Source: Lunularia cruciata
Taxonomy: Eukaryota > Streptophyta > Marchantiopsida > Lunulariales > Lunulariaceae
DNA length: 64,000 nucleotides
Assembly (NCBI GenBank): GCA_948567375.1
Contig: OX419756.1
Location: 22,732,552 to 22,796,551 of the forward strand
Direction of reading: 5' to 3'
The position numbers and the translations under genes were made by a program. Position 1 is the first letter of the stretch. Each line of letters begins with the position of its first letter. Below the pieces are notes generated by a model. It worked only from the letters and a program-made list of their open reading frames with translations, ran no database searches and was not told the DNA's origin. Shown one piece after another: positions 1 through 8,772 of this stretch.

Positions 1-292
1 CTCTTTCCTGATCTAAAATTGCACTAGTGGGTAATCTATCTAACTCATTATCTCCTGACCCACTCTTCTCTAATGTCTCTTATGGTAACTCCGAAGACAT
101 TTGGACTCCTATGTTATCTACTTTGGGTTTTGCTTTAACATCCCTCCAAAGTTTTTCTAGCTCTATTTTGACTAAGTCTAATCTAATTGAAATGTTATCC
201 TCTACCTCTAAAATCTTTCTATCTACCTGAGTTCTGAGACTAATCAATAAGGCGTTTATATCTGTATCCTTTGCTTGTCTTCACCTTGTCTC
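1..292 (-). pseudogene. Distal part of a broken coiled-coil gene
   Basis: On the minus strand this stretch translates, with stops, into peptide similar to the plus-strand ORF at 20389-20703. Both share a GVQ(M/V)SS(E/D)L segment followed by ETLEKSGS or DTLEKSGS. It lies just beyond the stop of the coiled-coil relic at 293-1345 and is probably its decayed continuation. No known domain is recognised. The similarity is seen directly; that both belong to one retroelement-associated family is inference. Confidence 0.4.
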
Positions 293-1345
293 CTACACCA
301 ACAACTTCAACTCGTGCAGTCTTGCTTCTTCAATCCGCACGTTGGCTTCTATACTCAACATTGCATTTACCTTGAGGACTATCTCCTTCAAAGGCTCCAA
401 CCTTGTCTTCCTTTCTTGTTCTCGATCTGCAAGCCAGTCCTCTCGGTACATCGCCAACTCTACCTCAAACTCGGCTTTTACCGTCTCCTTCTCCTTCTCC
501 TTCTCCTTCTCCTTCTGTACAACCTTCTCCTCTCGATTACAAAGTAACTCTTGTAATTGGTCTTCTTCTCTATATCTTGCTGCCAACTCTCGTTGCCAGA
601 GTTGCTTCTTCTCTTCCATACTCTCCATCACCCTATCGAGCTCCTGATCCTTTGCTGCTACTCTTGCCATAGCATGGATTACTTCTACTCTCAAATCAGC
701 AAACTGCTGCTTCAAGATTTCATACTCCGCTACTTGTCTCTCCCTTGCTAGGTCACTCTTCTTCACAAGATCCTCTTGATAACTTACTTCTCTCTTCAGG
801 TCTTCAATTACCTGACTTCTCTCTACTGCCTCCGCTCGTAGTACTTCCCTTTCCTCCTCACCTCGGGTTACACTCTTCTTCAACTCCGAGTTCTCTTCTT
901 CTAATCTTGCCAGCACCTGCAATACAGTCTTTACCTCTGGACAAGTTGACTGCATCTCCTTCTTCTTGTGCTCCAACTTCACCAACAATGGGCCTACGAT
1001 CTCTCACAAGTTCTCCACTCCATCACTGGCAACTACTTCCTCCCGCGGAGTGGTCTCTCTTCTCACTTCGTGTTCTCCCGATACTTGCCTTCTTCTTTGC
1101 AGTCTTTGTATCGGAATCGATGCCTCACTTCTCGAGCTTACACTTACCTCTTCGTTTGCCTTACTCGGCCCCGCATCACACTTCGCCTTACGTCTCGAGC
1201 GAACTCCTCATTGTACTGCAATTTTCTTCTCCTCTGGCACAATTACTTTGTCTTCCAATTGTGTATTGTCTTCGGCTTCCAACTTGGCTTGCACTTCTTC
1301 TTTGTATTCATCAGCCACTGGCGCCGATGTCTGTGGTACCCACAT
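293..1345 (-). pseudogene. Coiled-coil protein pseudogene with two in-frame TGA stops
   Basis: One minus-strand frame runs from an ATG at 1343-1345 to a stop near 293, interrupted only by TGA at 1208-1210 and TGA at 1004-1006. The product is strongly charged and heptad-rich, with a KEKEKEKE tract encoded by the CTT-type microsatellite at about 478-517. The part downstream of the second stop (about 230 residues) is almost wholly predicted coiled coil. No enzymatic domain is visible. Both stops could derive from CGA (Arg) by C-to-T change. It sits 96 bp outside the left LTR of element A, and related pieces occur at 20389-20703 and possibly 29440-29960. It may be an accessory or gag-like ORF of a decayed retroelement; its function is not known. 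Confidence 0.55.
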
Positions 1346-1440
1346 TTTTCATTTTGGACTAGTTTAGAAGAAGAAATGCACTGCTAAAACCAAATTGAAA
1401 GCAAATGGAGAAGAAATGAGTGCAAACTTATGATTTGATC

Positions 1441-2131
1441 TGTGAGCCGGCATGTCTCTCACTCAGGATGAACCTCTGATGGCTATTATGGTAGCGCACC
1501 ATGGACTAAGAAGGCAAAGAACCCCAACTCCATCATACTCCTCCAAGGCTGACACTCCAAGACTCAAGACATTGCTCACTAGAGAACTCAATGAGAGAGA
1601 GATAGTTGCAAATGAAAGGATGATGAGTACCTCCTCACCCCTTGTTTATATACTTGTGAAATAGTTACGTACCAAAGTTACTAATTACCGTAGTAACTCA
1701 AGTTACTAGACTAAAAGTCAAGTAAAGTTAAAAAGTAGAAAGGAATATCCATTCACATGAGCATATTCCCCTAAGCATGTGGTCTTATCTTGAACAACCA
1801 CTAAGTCAAGGATTCCTTCACATGAGCTATCCTTGGACTAAAGAAGAATCCAAAACAAAAGGGCTTGCGGGCCCAAGAGTTCTCAACTCTTTCCTCAAAG
1901 CCAAACACCTAGGAATAATACCAAGTCAACACACTAAAATCCAAAATAGTGGTGCTCATCTTTTCTACTTCCTCTAAAGTAAGGTCCCCTATATTTTAGC
2001 TATGACTAACTTTAGCTAACCATGACTAATATAGAACCATCCTTTATCTCTATATAAATAATATCTCTTAAGTACTTTTAATGCCAAGCTAAATATCACA
2101 ATACCACACACATGCACAAATGGGTGTTACA
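1441..2131 (-). repeat. 3' LTR of element A (full length)
   Basis: This 691-bp repeat is bounded by TG and CA. It matches 19246-19691 except for an internal segment of about 240 bp (near 1838-2080) missing from the other copy. A TATA-like TATATAAAC lies on the minus strand near 1646-1655, and a second AT-rich TATATA site lies near 2050 in the segment the 5' LTR has lost. Confidence 0.9.
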
Positions 2132-2140
2132 TTTACCCCC
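2132..2140 (-). other. Polypurine tract of element A
   Basis: On the minus strand GGGGGTAAA directly precedes the 3' LTR start TGTAACACC. This is the expected site of plus-strand priming in an LTR retrotransposon. Confidence 0.75.
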
Positions 2141-2446
2141 GGACTAAGTTTTCACTTTGTCCTCAAAGTGAAGGTCTCTCTACCTTCTATGGTACATCTT
2201 CAACTTATCATGGTTAATCCTATCAAAGTGTCTTCTTTCCAACTCCTTGAGATCATAGGTGTAATTGCCCTACACCTTCTCCACTATGAAAGGTCCAAAG
2301 TACTTAGGCAAAAACTTCTTTTGCACTCTCTTGAATCAAATGGAATCAAACAACATTACCCAATCACCTTCTTTGAAAGGCTCCACCTTCTTCTTGCCTT
2401 GCCTCTTGTCATAGCTGTCCTTTTGTTTCCTTTGGGCTTGCTCCAC

Positions 2447-4092
2447 TCAAACCATAGCAACTGCTCTTGCCTCTTCCAACTCCATGAGTTGATCCTTCCT
2501 TGACTTCTCTGCATCACCTCCTTGTGCTTTCTTCAATCTCCTATGAATGCTTTGGAAGGTAGGAAGATCAAAGTGAATAGGTAAGATAGACTCAATACCA
2601 TATACCAATTGAAATGGAGAATATCCGGTGGAAGTCTTCATGGTTGTCCTATACTCCCATAAGACTGCATGATCCTCTGGTCCCAATGATGTTTAGCCCC
2701 CTCCATTTCTGCATCTTTGGCCAACATCATGCACAAGGTCTGATTGGTTCTCTCTGCCAAGCCATTGGAATTTGGCTTATAGGATGTAGTTACTCTATGT
2801 GTGATAGAGAAATGTCGTAGCATGGCTGTAGTAATGCTTCCTGTAAACTCTCCTCCTCTATCAAAAACCAACTCCAAAGGGCATCTAAACCTAGTGATAA
2901 TGCATTCATAAAGAAATCTACCCACTTCATCTTCATTCTTGTCCCTCAATGGTCTAGCCTCAACCCACTTGGTAAGGTAATCAGTAACTACCACAATGTA
3001 CTGATTGCTCCTTGGGGTTCTATTGAGAGGTCCTACAAAATCAATTCTCCACTTCTCAAAAGGTCCTAGCAATGGAATTGATCTAAGTGGTGGAGTGGAT
3101 GTAGAATTTTTAGCAAAAGCTTGACAAACATGACAAGTTTTGCAATAATCAAGACAATCCTTGAAAATCCCTCTCCAATGGTAACCTGCATCTAGAATCT
3201 TGAAAGCAGTCACCTTTCCTGCAAAGTGTCCTCCACATACTAAACCTTCATGAAACTCCTTTATGAGTAGGATAGACTCTTCCTTACCCACTGCTCTTTG
3301 AAGTAGACCATCAGCTCCTTGGTGAAAAAGAATATCCTCCACCATTGTGTAAGGTCTAGATCTTGCTGCAAGGGCCTTCCTCTCCCTAGCATGCATCCCT
3401 TCTGGATAGTTACCTCTTGTCACAAAATCCACAATCTCCTTGTACTCCATTGGAACCTCTTGAGTGACTGAGATTGTCATGAGCTCCTCATCCGAGAAGG
3501 AATCATCCATTGGCTCATCTCCATCATGATCATAGGCTCTAGATAACAAATTAGCATTTGCATGTTTCTTTCCTGGCCTATCCTCAATGGTGTAGTCATA
3601 CTCAGACAAGAGTATCATCCACCTTGCTAGTCTCCCTTCAACATTAGGCTTGTTGAAGATGTACTTCAAAGCCTTGTGATCCGTGACAATGGTGGCTTTC
3701 CCTCCAATCAAGTAGTGTCTAAACTTCTTGAGACCAAAGATCACTGCCAACCCTTCTCTCTCTATGATAGAGTAGTTCTTCTCTGCTGAAACCATCTGCC
3801 TACTAGCATAAGCTATTGGATGATCATGCCCATCTTGGTCTAATTGACTAAGAGTGAATCTTATAGCTACATTAGAAGCATCAGTGTAGAGGATGAAAAG
3901 CTTACTCCAATCAGGTTTAGCAAGAATTGGAGCTACAACAAGGGATTGCTTGAGCTCCTCAAAAGCTTTGAGAGCCTCCTTGTTTTCCAAAATCACCATG
4001 TTATCTACACCCTTCTTCATGTAGATGGTGAATGCATAAGCCTTGTTGGAAAATGAGAAGATAAACCTCCTATAGTATCCAACCATCCCCAA
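2447..4092 (-). pseudogene. Element A RNase H and integrase (broken)
   Basis: The frame continues the RT after an in-frame TAA at 4096-4098. It encodes the end of RT (GMVGYYRRF), an RNase H domain (LYTDAS, then SIIEREGLAVIFGLKKFRHYL and the DHKALKYI motif) and a gypsy integrase. The integrase has the HHCC zinc site (HEGLVCGGHF then CKTCHVC) and a DDE core: IDFVGP, then FDRGGEF in place of the usual TDxGxEF, then GLAERTNQ. Near 2640-2690 the frame shifts, and the C-terminal part continues to 2447 with TGYSPFQLVYG. No chromodomain is visible. The catalytic acids are kept, but the stop and frameshift make it defective. Confidence 0.85.
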
Positions 4093-4095
4093 GAA

Positions 4096-4827
4096 TTAGC
4101 GTAACTTTGTCAAGCTTGAAGGGAATGGAAGGTCTGAGATTTTCCTCACCTTCTCAAGATCAATTGCTATTCCATCCTTGGAGATGATGTGCCCCAAAAG
4201 TAGACCTTCTTCACATCCAAAGATGCACTTCTCTGGGTTGAGTGATGCATTTGCCTCATCCAAGCGTTGCAAGACTTTGATTAGGTGCTCAAAGTGCTCC
4301 TCCTTGCTCCCATAGACACAAAAGTCATCAATGAAGTCTCTCAAAAATTTCCCAATGAAAGGTTCAAATACCTTGTTCATGAACCGTTGGAATGTGGCTG
4401 GAGCATTGCAAAGCCCAAAAGGCATGACCTTGAAAGCGTAAGTTTCCCAAGGTGTGGTGAATGTGGTGAGTTGTTGATGCTCTGGTGCAATCTTGATTTG
4501 GTTATATCCACTATAACCATCTCCAAAACTGTAGCTCTCATTACTTGCAACCTCCTCCAAGATCTCATCAATGAATGGCAATGGGTAGAAATCCTTCTTG
4601 GTAACAACATTGAGCTTCTTGTAATCCACACATACCCGAAGCTTGCCATTCTTTTTCTTCACAATGACAATTGGAGACACCCATTCTGAATTCTCCACCT
4701 CAAAGATAAATCCAGCCTCCTTGAGCTTATCAATCTCCTTCTTCACAACCAAAGATATTGGTGGGCTAATGCGACGTTGCTTTTGGCGGATTGGTCTTGC
4801 ATGTGACTCCACCTCTATCTTGTGCTC
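4096..4827 (-). pseudogene. Element A reverse transcriptase, cut by element B
   Basis: Gypsy RT sequence: the VSPIVIVKKKNGKLRVCVDY block, FGDGYSGYNQI with the first catalytic Asp, MPFGLCNAPATFQR, and FIDDFCVYG as the YxDD-box variant. The upstream end stops at 4827, where element B begins. The RT N-terminal lead-in is found on the other side of B at 15550-15729. A TAA at 4096-4098 separates it from RNase H in the same frame, where the family usually has a Ser in an RSFLG context. Confidence 0.85.
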
Positions 4828-4932
4828 TGTCGTGCGTATATACATCGCTACACAACATACATCGCTGTCAACATCATACACTATAAAAGCACAACTCACA
4901 CATAAGTCATACATAGACTCTAAAGTGCCACA
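4828..4932 (-). repeat. 105-bp LTR piece at the left edge of element B
   Basis: It is identical or nearly so to 5385-5489, the first 105 bp of the LTR on the minus strand. It joins the full LTR at 4933/4934 with loss of the terminal TG, giving a head-to-tail LTR-LTR junction. The 5' LTR on the right edge lacks exactly this piece. Confidence 0.85.
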
Positions 4933-4933
4933 A

Positions 4934-5489
4934 TAATCAGATTGCTTAACATTCTCAACTCAACTCAACTCAGATCAGTACTTGATCTGTCACTCTATAA
5001 ACTGCCAACAACTGGGCACTGATTATAGTCAAGCCACACCCACTCAAGCATAGAGAATCCAGGTGACGCTCGCCGGCCTCTATCCACCATAGCCAGGAAC
5101 TCGAAGGCTCAACATCAGAGAAGTGAGCTCTCTGGAGCTCACTTCGAAACTATACCCCCTGGACTCGAGCTAGCCCTGAAACCCTAACGGTCCCGCTGAC
5201 GGCACACTCGACGGTGCAAACGGTGCAAAGTGACGGTGGGCCCCACCGTGAAGTCAGTACCCTGAACACAAAATCTAACCGTCGGAAAGTAGTCCCTGAG
5301 AAACAGCTAGAATAACTCTAACTACCATCACTGGAACTCCAGTGTCCGAGCATCTAGATGCGGAACTACAAATGGCGTGACAGCTGTCGTGCGTATATAC
5401 ATCGCTACACAACATACATCGCTGTCAACATCATACACTATAAAAGCACAACTCACACATAAGTCATACATAGACTCTAAAGTGCCACA
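4934..5489 (-). repeat. 3' LTR of element B
   Basis: About 556 bp. On the minus strand it begins TGTGGCACTT and should end GATTACA, as the intact copy at 11533-12090 does. It contains the perfect palindrome GACAGCTGTC at 5379-5388. Over the compared part it differs from the 11533-12090 copy by five substitutions, all transitions, three of which change CG to TG or CA. Confidence 0.9.
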
Positions 5490-5500
5490 ATCGCCCCCCT
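5490..5500 (-). other. Polypurine tract of element B
   Basis: Minus strand AGGGGGGCGAT lies immediately before the LTR start TGTGGCAC. The same junction is present in the inverted copy at about 11522-11532. It defines TGTGG...ATTACA, rather than TGTC...GACA, as the true LTR. Confidence 0.8.
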
Positions 5501-5658
5501 AGCTGGCGGTTAGGTCCCTCTAACTCCAGATAGCCATCTACTCTAAGTATATGGTATACCCTCTAATGGGCAAAGATCAGGAGGCCGGGTGCTATGGAGC
5601 CCCATCGTTAGTCGCCTGTCTGCAATCTATACCATATAAAGAATGAACTAGCTATAGA

Positions 5659-7365
5659 TCAAGTACATCTAGGACATAACCACTGTCCCTGAGGAACCAC
5701 CGTGAGGGGAGGAGTCATACATGCCATATGCCATCCTCTCGAACAGCTATCACACACTAACATAGTAGCAGCTCCACCATAAGAGCCACATAACATACAC
5801 CTCAAGCCTGCACGTACAAGGGCCAAGCTTGGGTCCATAGTACCATCAATGTTTGGAAGGTGGCATGGCGCACAATTGCGCACATGATCCTTCCAAACAA
5901 CACCATCACGTCCTTCTAACACAAGGACTCCAGATGGCAAAACCTCGCGCACTCTCAAGATAGTGCGGCCTGTAGAAACATCAAGTGTCGTCGGTGTTGT
6001 CTGCTGTAGATATACATAGTCGCCTGGATGAAATCGACGGATCGAGGGTCTATAACCTCCTCCTCGAATGGTAGCATAGCGTAAAGTATCTCTATGCTGA
6101 GCAATCGCCAAGTTCTTGAAGGCCATCGGCATCACTCTCTGAAAGATCTCTGCCCGCTGAGAACATGCGCTCATCCATACATCAGGGTCATCCAAGTCCA
6201 AAACTACAGTAGCATCTCGACGAATGGTTGCAGGTAAATCTGGATCTCGTCCATAGAGTAGAAAGTATGGAGAGAAGGATGCTAAGGAGGCTTGCCGGCT
6301 GAACCGATAGCCCATGGCCAACCAAGGTAACTGGAGATCCCAATCTCCCAAGTGGCCTCTCTGCAAACCATACTTTCGCAATCCTCTCTTCACCGTCTGA
6401 ACCACTCTCTCTGCTAAGCCATCTGCCTCAGGGTGATCTCGGGATGTAGTACGATGATCAATCAAAGCCTTGTCACACAAGACCTGAAACTCTCCCAAGA
6501 ACTCTGTACCTTGATCAGTCAAAACCTCAACTGGTGCACCAAAATGACTAAGAACTTGATCCAGGAACGAGTAAGCTGTCCCTTCACTAGACTTGTCAGG
6601 AAGTGCCACCAACTCAATCCACTTGGAGAAGTGCTCCACCATCACCAAAACATACCGATGATGTCTCACAGTCAGCGGTAAAGGTCCGGCGAAGTCCAAA
6701 CTCCAACGGTAACCCAATCCCATGATAGGTAATGGGTGTAACTGTGGCGTAGGAGCATTGAATGATGCTCTAACTCGGTCACAAACCACACATCTGGCAA
6801 CAAACTGCTGTACCTCGGTCTGCATACCGCGCCACCAATAATGACTCTGGAGTAAGCTATATGTACGCTTTACTCCAAAATGTCCTAGCTCCTCATGAGC
6901 ATGACGGACCAACTGTGGTCTCTGTGATGGAAGTGGTACTACTCGCACTCTACCATCCTCCCATACACGCAAAAGGTGTCTACCCTCCAATCTGAACCGT
7001 CTGGCCCGCTGAAGAACACGGTCTCTCTCCTTGGCCCCAACTGTGCCACCCACAACACCAGTGCGAAGATAGTCCATCACTAAGACATCATCATGAATGT
7101 CTCGCTGAACTGTACCAATATCTTCACTCTCTGGATCTGTCACCTCAATAACTCCTCCTGTATGCGCTGAGAGAGATACCACCAAAGTCTCTGCAAATAT
7201 ACACAGAAAGGCCGATGCATGCCAACCTGGCACCATCTCCTCATCTGTCTCACCATGCCAACGTGCTCCGGTCTGATCCTGCTGGCTGGGACATGGGTTT
7301 CTACTCAACCCATCTGCATCACGGTTCACCACTCCAGGTCTGTGAACAACCGTGAAATCATACTC
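5659..7365 (-). CDS. Element B integrase with C-terminal PHD finger
   Basis: It continues the RT-RNase H frame after a TAG at 7366-7368 and ends at TGA 5659-5661. Counting from the GTG codon at 7332, the N-terminal zinc site is H146, H151, C181 and C184. The DDE core is D213 (SLDFAGP), D273 (LTDQGTEF) and E308 (DGLAERV), about 35 residues apart. A GDYVYLQ beta-rich C-terminal domain follows. The last 46 residues form a PHD zinc finger: C512, C515, C527, C530, H535, C538, C553, C556, with the invariant Trp551 before the last CPxC. The PPLxxVPxGxWxCPxC shape resembles PHD fingers that read unmodified histone H3. Known chromoviruses carry a chromodomain here, so a PHD finger is an unusual targeting module. 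All catalytic residues are present. Confidence 0.92.
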   Translation of the reverse strand, partial: EYDFTVVHRPGVVNRDADGLSRNPCPSQQDQTGARWHGETDEEMVPGWHASAFLCIFAETLVVSLSAHTGGVIEVTDPESEDIGTVQRDIHDDVLVMDYLRTGVVGGTVGAKERDRVLQRARRFRLEGRHLLRVWEDGRVRVVPLPSQRPQLVRHAHEELGHFGVKRTYSLLQSHYWWRGMQTEVQQFVARCVVCDRVRASFNAPTPQLHPLPIMGLGYRWSLDFAGPLPLTVRHHRYVLVMVEHFSKWIELVALPDKSSEGTAYSFLDQVLSHFGAPVEVLTDQGTEFLGEFQVLCDKALIDHRTTSRDHPEADGLAERVVQTVKRGLRKYGLQRGHLGDWDLQLPWLAMGYRFSRQASLASFSPYFLLYGRDPDLPATIRRDATVVLDLDDPDVWMSACSQRAEIFQRVMPMAFKNLAIAQHRDTLRYATIRGGGYRPSIRRFHPGDYVYLQQTTPTTLDVSTGRTILRVREVLPSGVLVLEGRDGVVWKDHVRNCAPCHLPNIDGTMDPSLALVRAGLRCMLCGSYGGAATMLVCDSCSRGWHMACMTPPLTVVPQGQWLCPRCT

Positions 7366-8772
7366 CTATAAAATCAGAGCCCATCGTGCAAGCTTCCCTG
7401 AAAGCTTGTCGGACTCCATCAACCACTTCAGCGGCTGATGATCAATGATGAGAGTGAAGGGGTTACCAAATAGGTAACATCGGAAATGAGCTACTGCCCA
7501 AACTGCTGCCAAGCACTCTCCCTCATATGAACTATACTTCGCCTCCGCTGAATTGTTGGAGCAACTAGCATAGGCCACCACAAACTCCTTCTCCTCATCA
7601 TCATGCTGGGTGAGCACCGCTCCAAGCCCCAACATACTCCAATCAGTGTGAACCTGAAATGGTCGTCCCCTGATCGGTCTCCTCAAAATAGGAGCAGATG
7701 TCAACCTCTCCTTGAGCTCTACAAAAGCTCTCTCCTGCTCATCTCCCCAACACCACTCATGTGTAAGCTTGGTCAGCTTCGTCAAGGCCTTGGCAATGGC
7801 ACTAAATCCTCTAACATAGCGGCGATAGAAGTTTGCCAACCCAAGGAATGCTCGCACTCTGCTCACATCCGTAGGCTGAGGAATACGTGCAATAGCCTCC
7901 ACCTTGGTCTGCTGAACACCAAGTCCTCTGGGGTAGATAGTGTGACCCAAATACTCAACCTGCTCATGGAAGAACCTACACTTCCCAAGATGTAATTTGA
8001 GTCCATGAGATCTCAACCTCTCAAACACCTCCAACAACTGTCTCTCATGCTCCTCCACAATAGTGCTATACACCAAAATGTCATCAATATAGCACCGAGC
8101 AAAATCCAGTCCAGCTAGGATCCTATCCATGACCCTCTGGAACTCAGCAGGAGCATTCTTCAATCCAAATGGTAAGAATCTCCACTGATATAACACATCC
8201 TTGCCGTGAGGATCAATAGCCCAAAATGCTGTCTTGGACTTATCTTCCTCCCTGATCGGCAACTGATGATATCCCGCTCGAAGATCCAAAGTACTGAAGA
8301 CCTTTGCATGCCCAATCGCATCAAAAATCTCCTCCGGTGTAGGCATGGCATACCGATCAGCCCTGGTCTGTCGGTTGATAGGACGGTAATCTCCACACAT
8401 CCGCCTATCTGTATAGTTGCCATGCATATCCTTCTTGGCTGGCATCACTGTCGCTGATGCATACTCTCCATGTGAAATCTCCACCAAACCAGCCTCAAAA
8501 AGGTCACTACTCCGGCTCTGAATCAATGTCCTCTCCATCTCACTATATCGATAAGGACGTCGGAAAACAGGTGTGTCGCTAGTCAGCTCAATCCGTATAC
8601 CAGGTCCCTTCAGAGCACCCAAATCCTTCATACTGAAGGCAAAACAACTCGTGTGACTCCTCAAGAACCTCCAAACCCTCCGTCTTTCCTCTCCAGTAAG
8701 CTTGGGTCCAAGATCTGGCTCCCAAGTATCCTCTGTAACTGTAGTAGGAGTGGAAGACGTATTGACAGGCTG
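7366..8772 (-). CDS. Element B reverse transcriptase and RNase H
   Basis: Same frame as the methyltransferase segment upstream, from which it is separated by TAG 8773-8775; it ends at TAG 7366-7368. Counting from 8664, RT shows STLDLRAGYHQ (D127), FLPFGLKNAPAEFQR and YIDD at 192-195, all intact. The connection (FLGLANFYRRYV) leads to RNase H with VHTDWS, SYEGECLAAVWA and IDHQPLKWL. The second TAG falls just after the family motif LARW, where a Gln codon is usual, so a C-to-T change of CAG is likely. RT and RNase H look catalytically competent. Confidence 0.92.
   Translation of the reverse strand, partial: QPVNTSSTPTTVTEDTWEPDLGPKLTGEERRRVWRFLRSHTSCFAFSMKDLGALKGPGIRIELTSDTPVFRRPYRYSEMERTLIQSRSSDLFEAGLVEISHGEYASATVMPAKKDMHGNYTDRRMCGDYRPINRQTRADRYAMPTPEEIFDAIGHAKVFSTLDLRAGYHQLPIREEDKSKTAFWAIDPHGKDVLYQWRFLPFGLKNAPAEFQRVMDRILAGLDFARCYIDDILVYSTIVEEHERQLLEVFERLRSHGLKLHLGKCRFFHEQVEYLGHTIYPRGLGVQQTKVEAIARIPQPTDVSRVRAFLGLANFYRRYVRGFSAIAKALTKLTKLTHEWCWGDEQERAFVELKERLTSAPILRRPIRGRPFQVHTDWSMLGLGAVLTQHDDEEKEFVVAYASCSNNSAEAKYSSYEGECLAAVWAVAHFRCYLFGNPFTLIIDHQPLKWLMESDKLSGKLARWALIL

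Noticed and set aside
745-1387. Several plus-strand ORFs of 130-205 codons
   Set aside because: They are antisense shadows of the minus-strand coiled-coil relic; their composition is its reverse complement and they have no domain.
3844-4689. Plus-strand ORFs across element A pol
   Set aside because: Antisense frames over the RT and RNase H coding sequence with no motifs of their own.
4828-5382. TGTC...GACA as the true LTR of element B
   Set aside because: The polypurine tract abuts TGTGGCAC, not TGTCACGCC, and the inverted copy ends exactly at ATTACA, so the LTR is TGTGG...ATTACA and the TGTC ends come from the internal palindrome.
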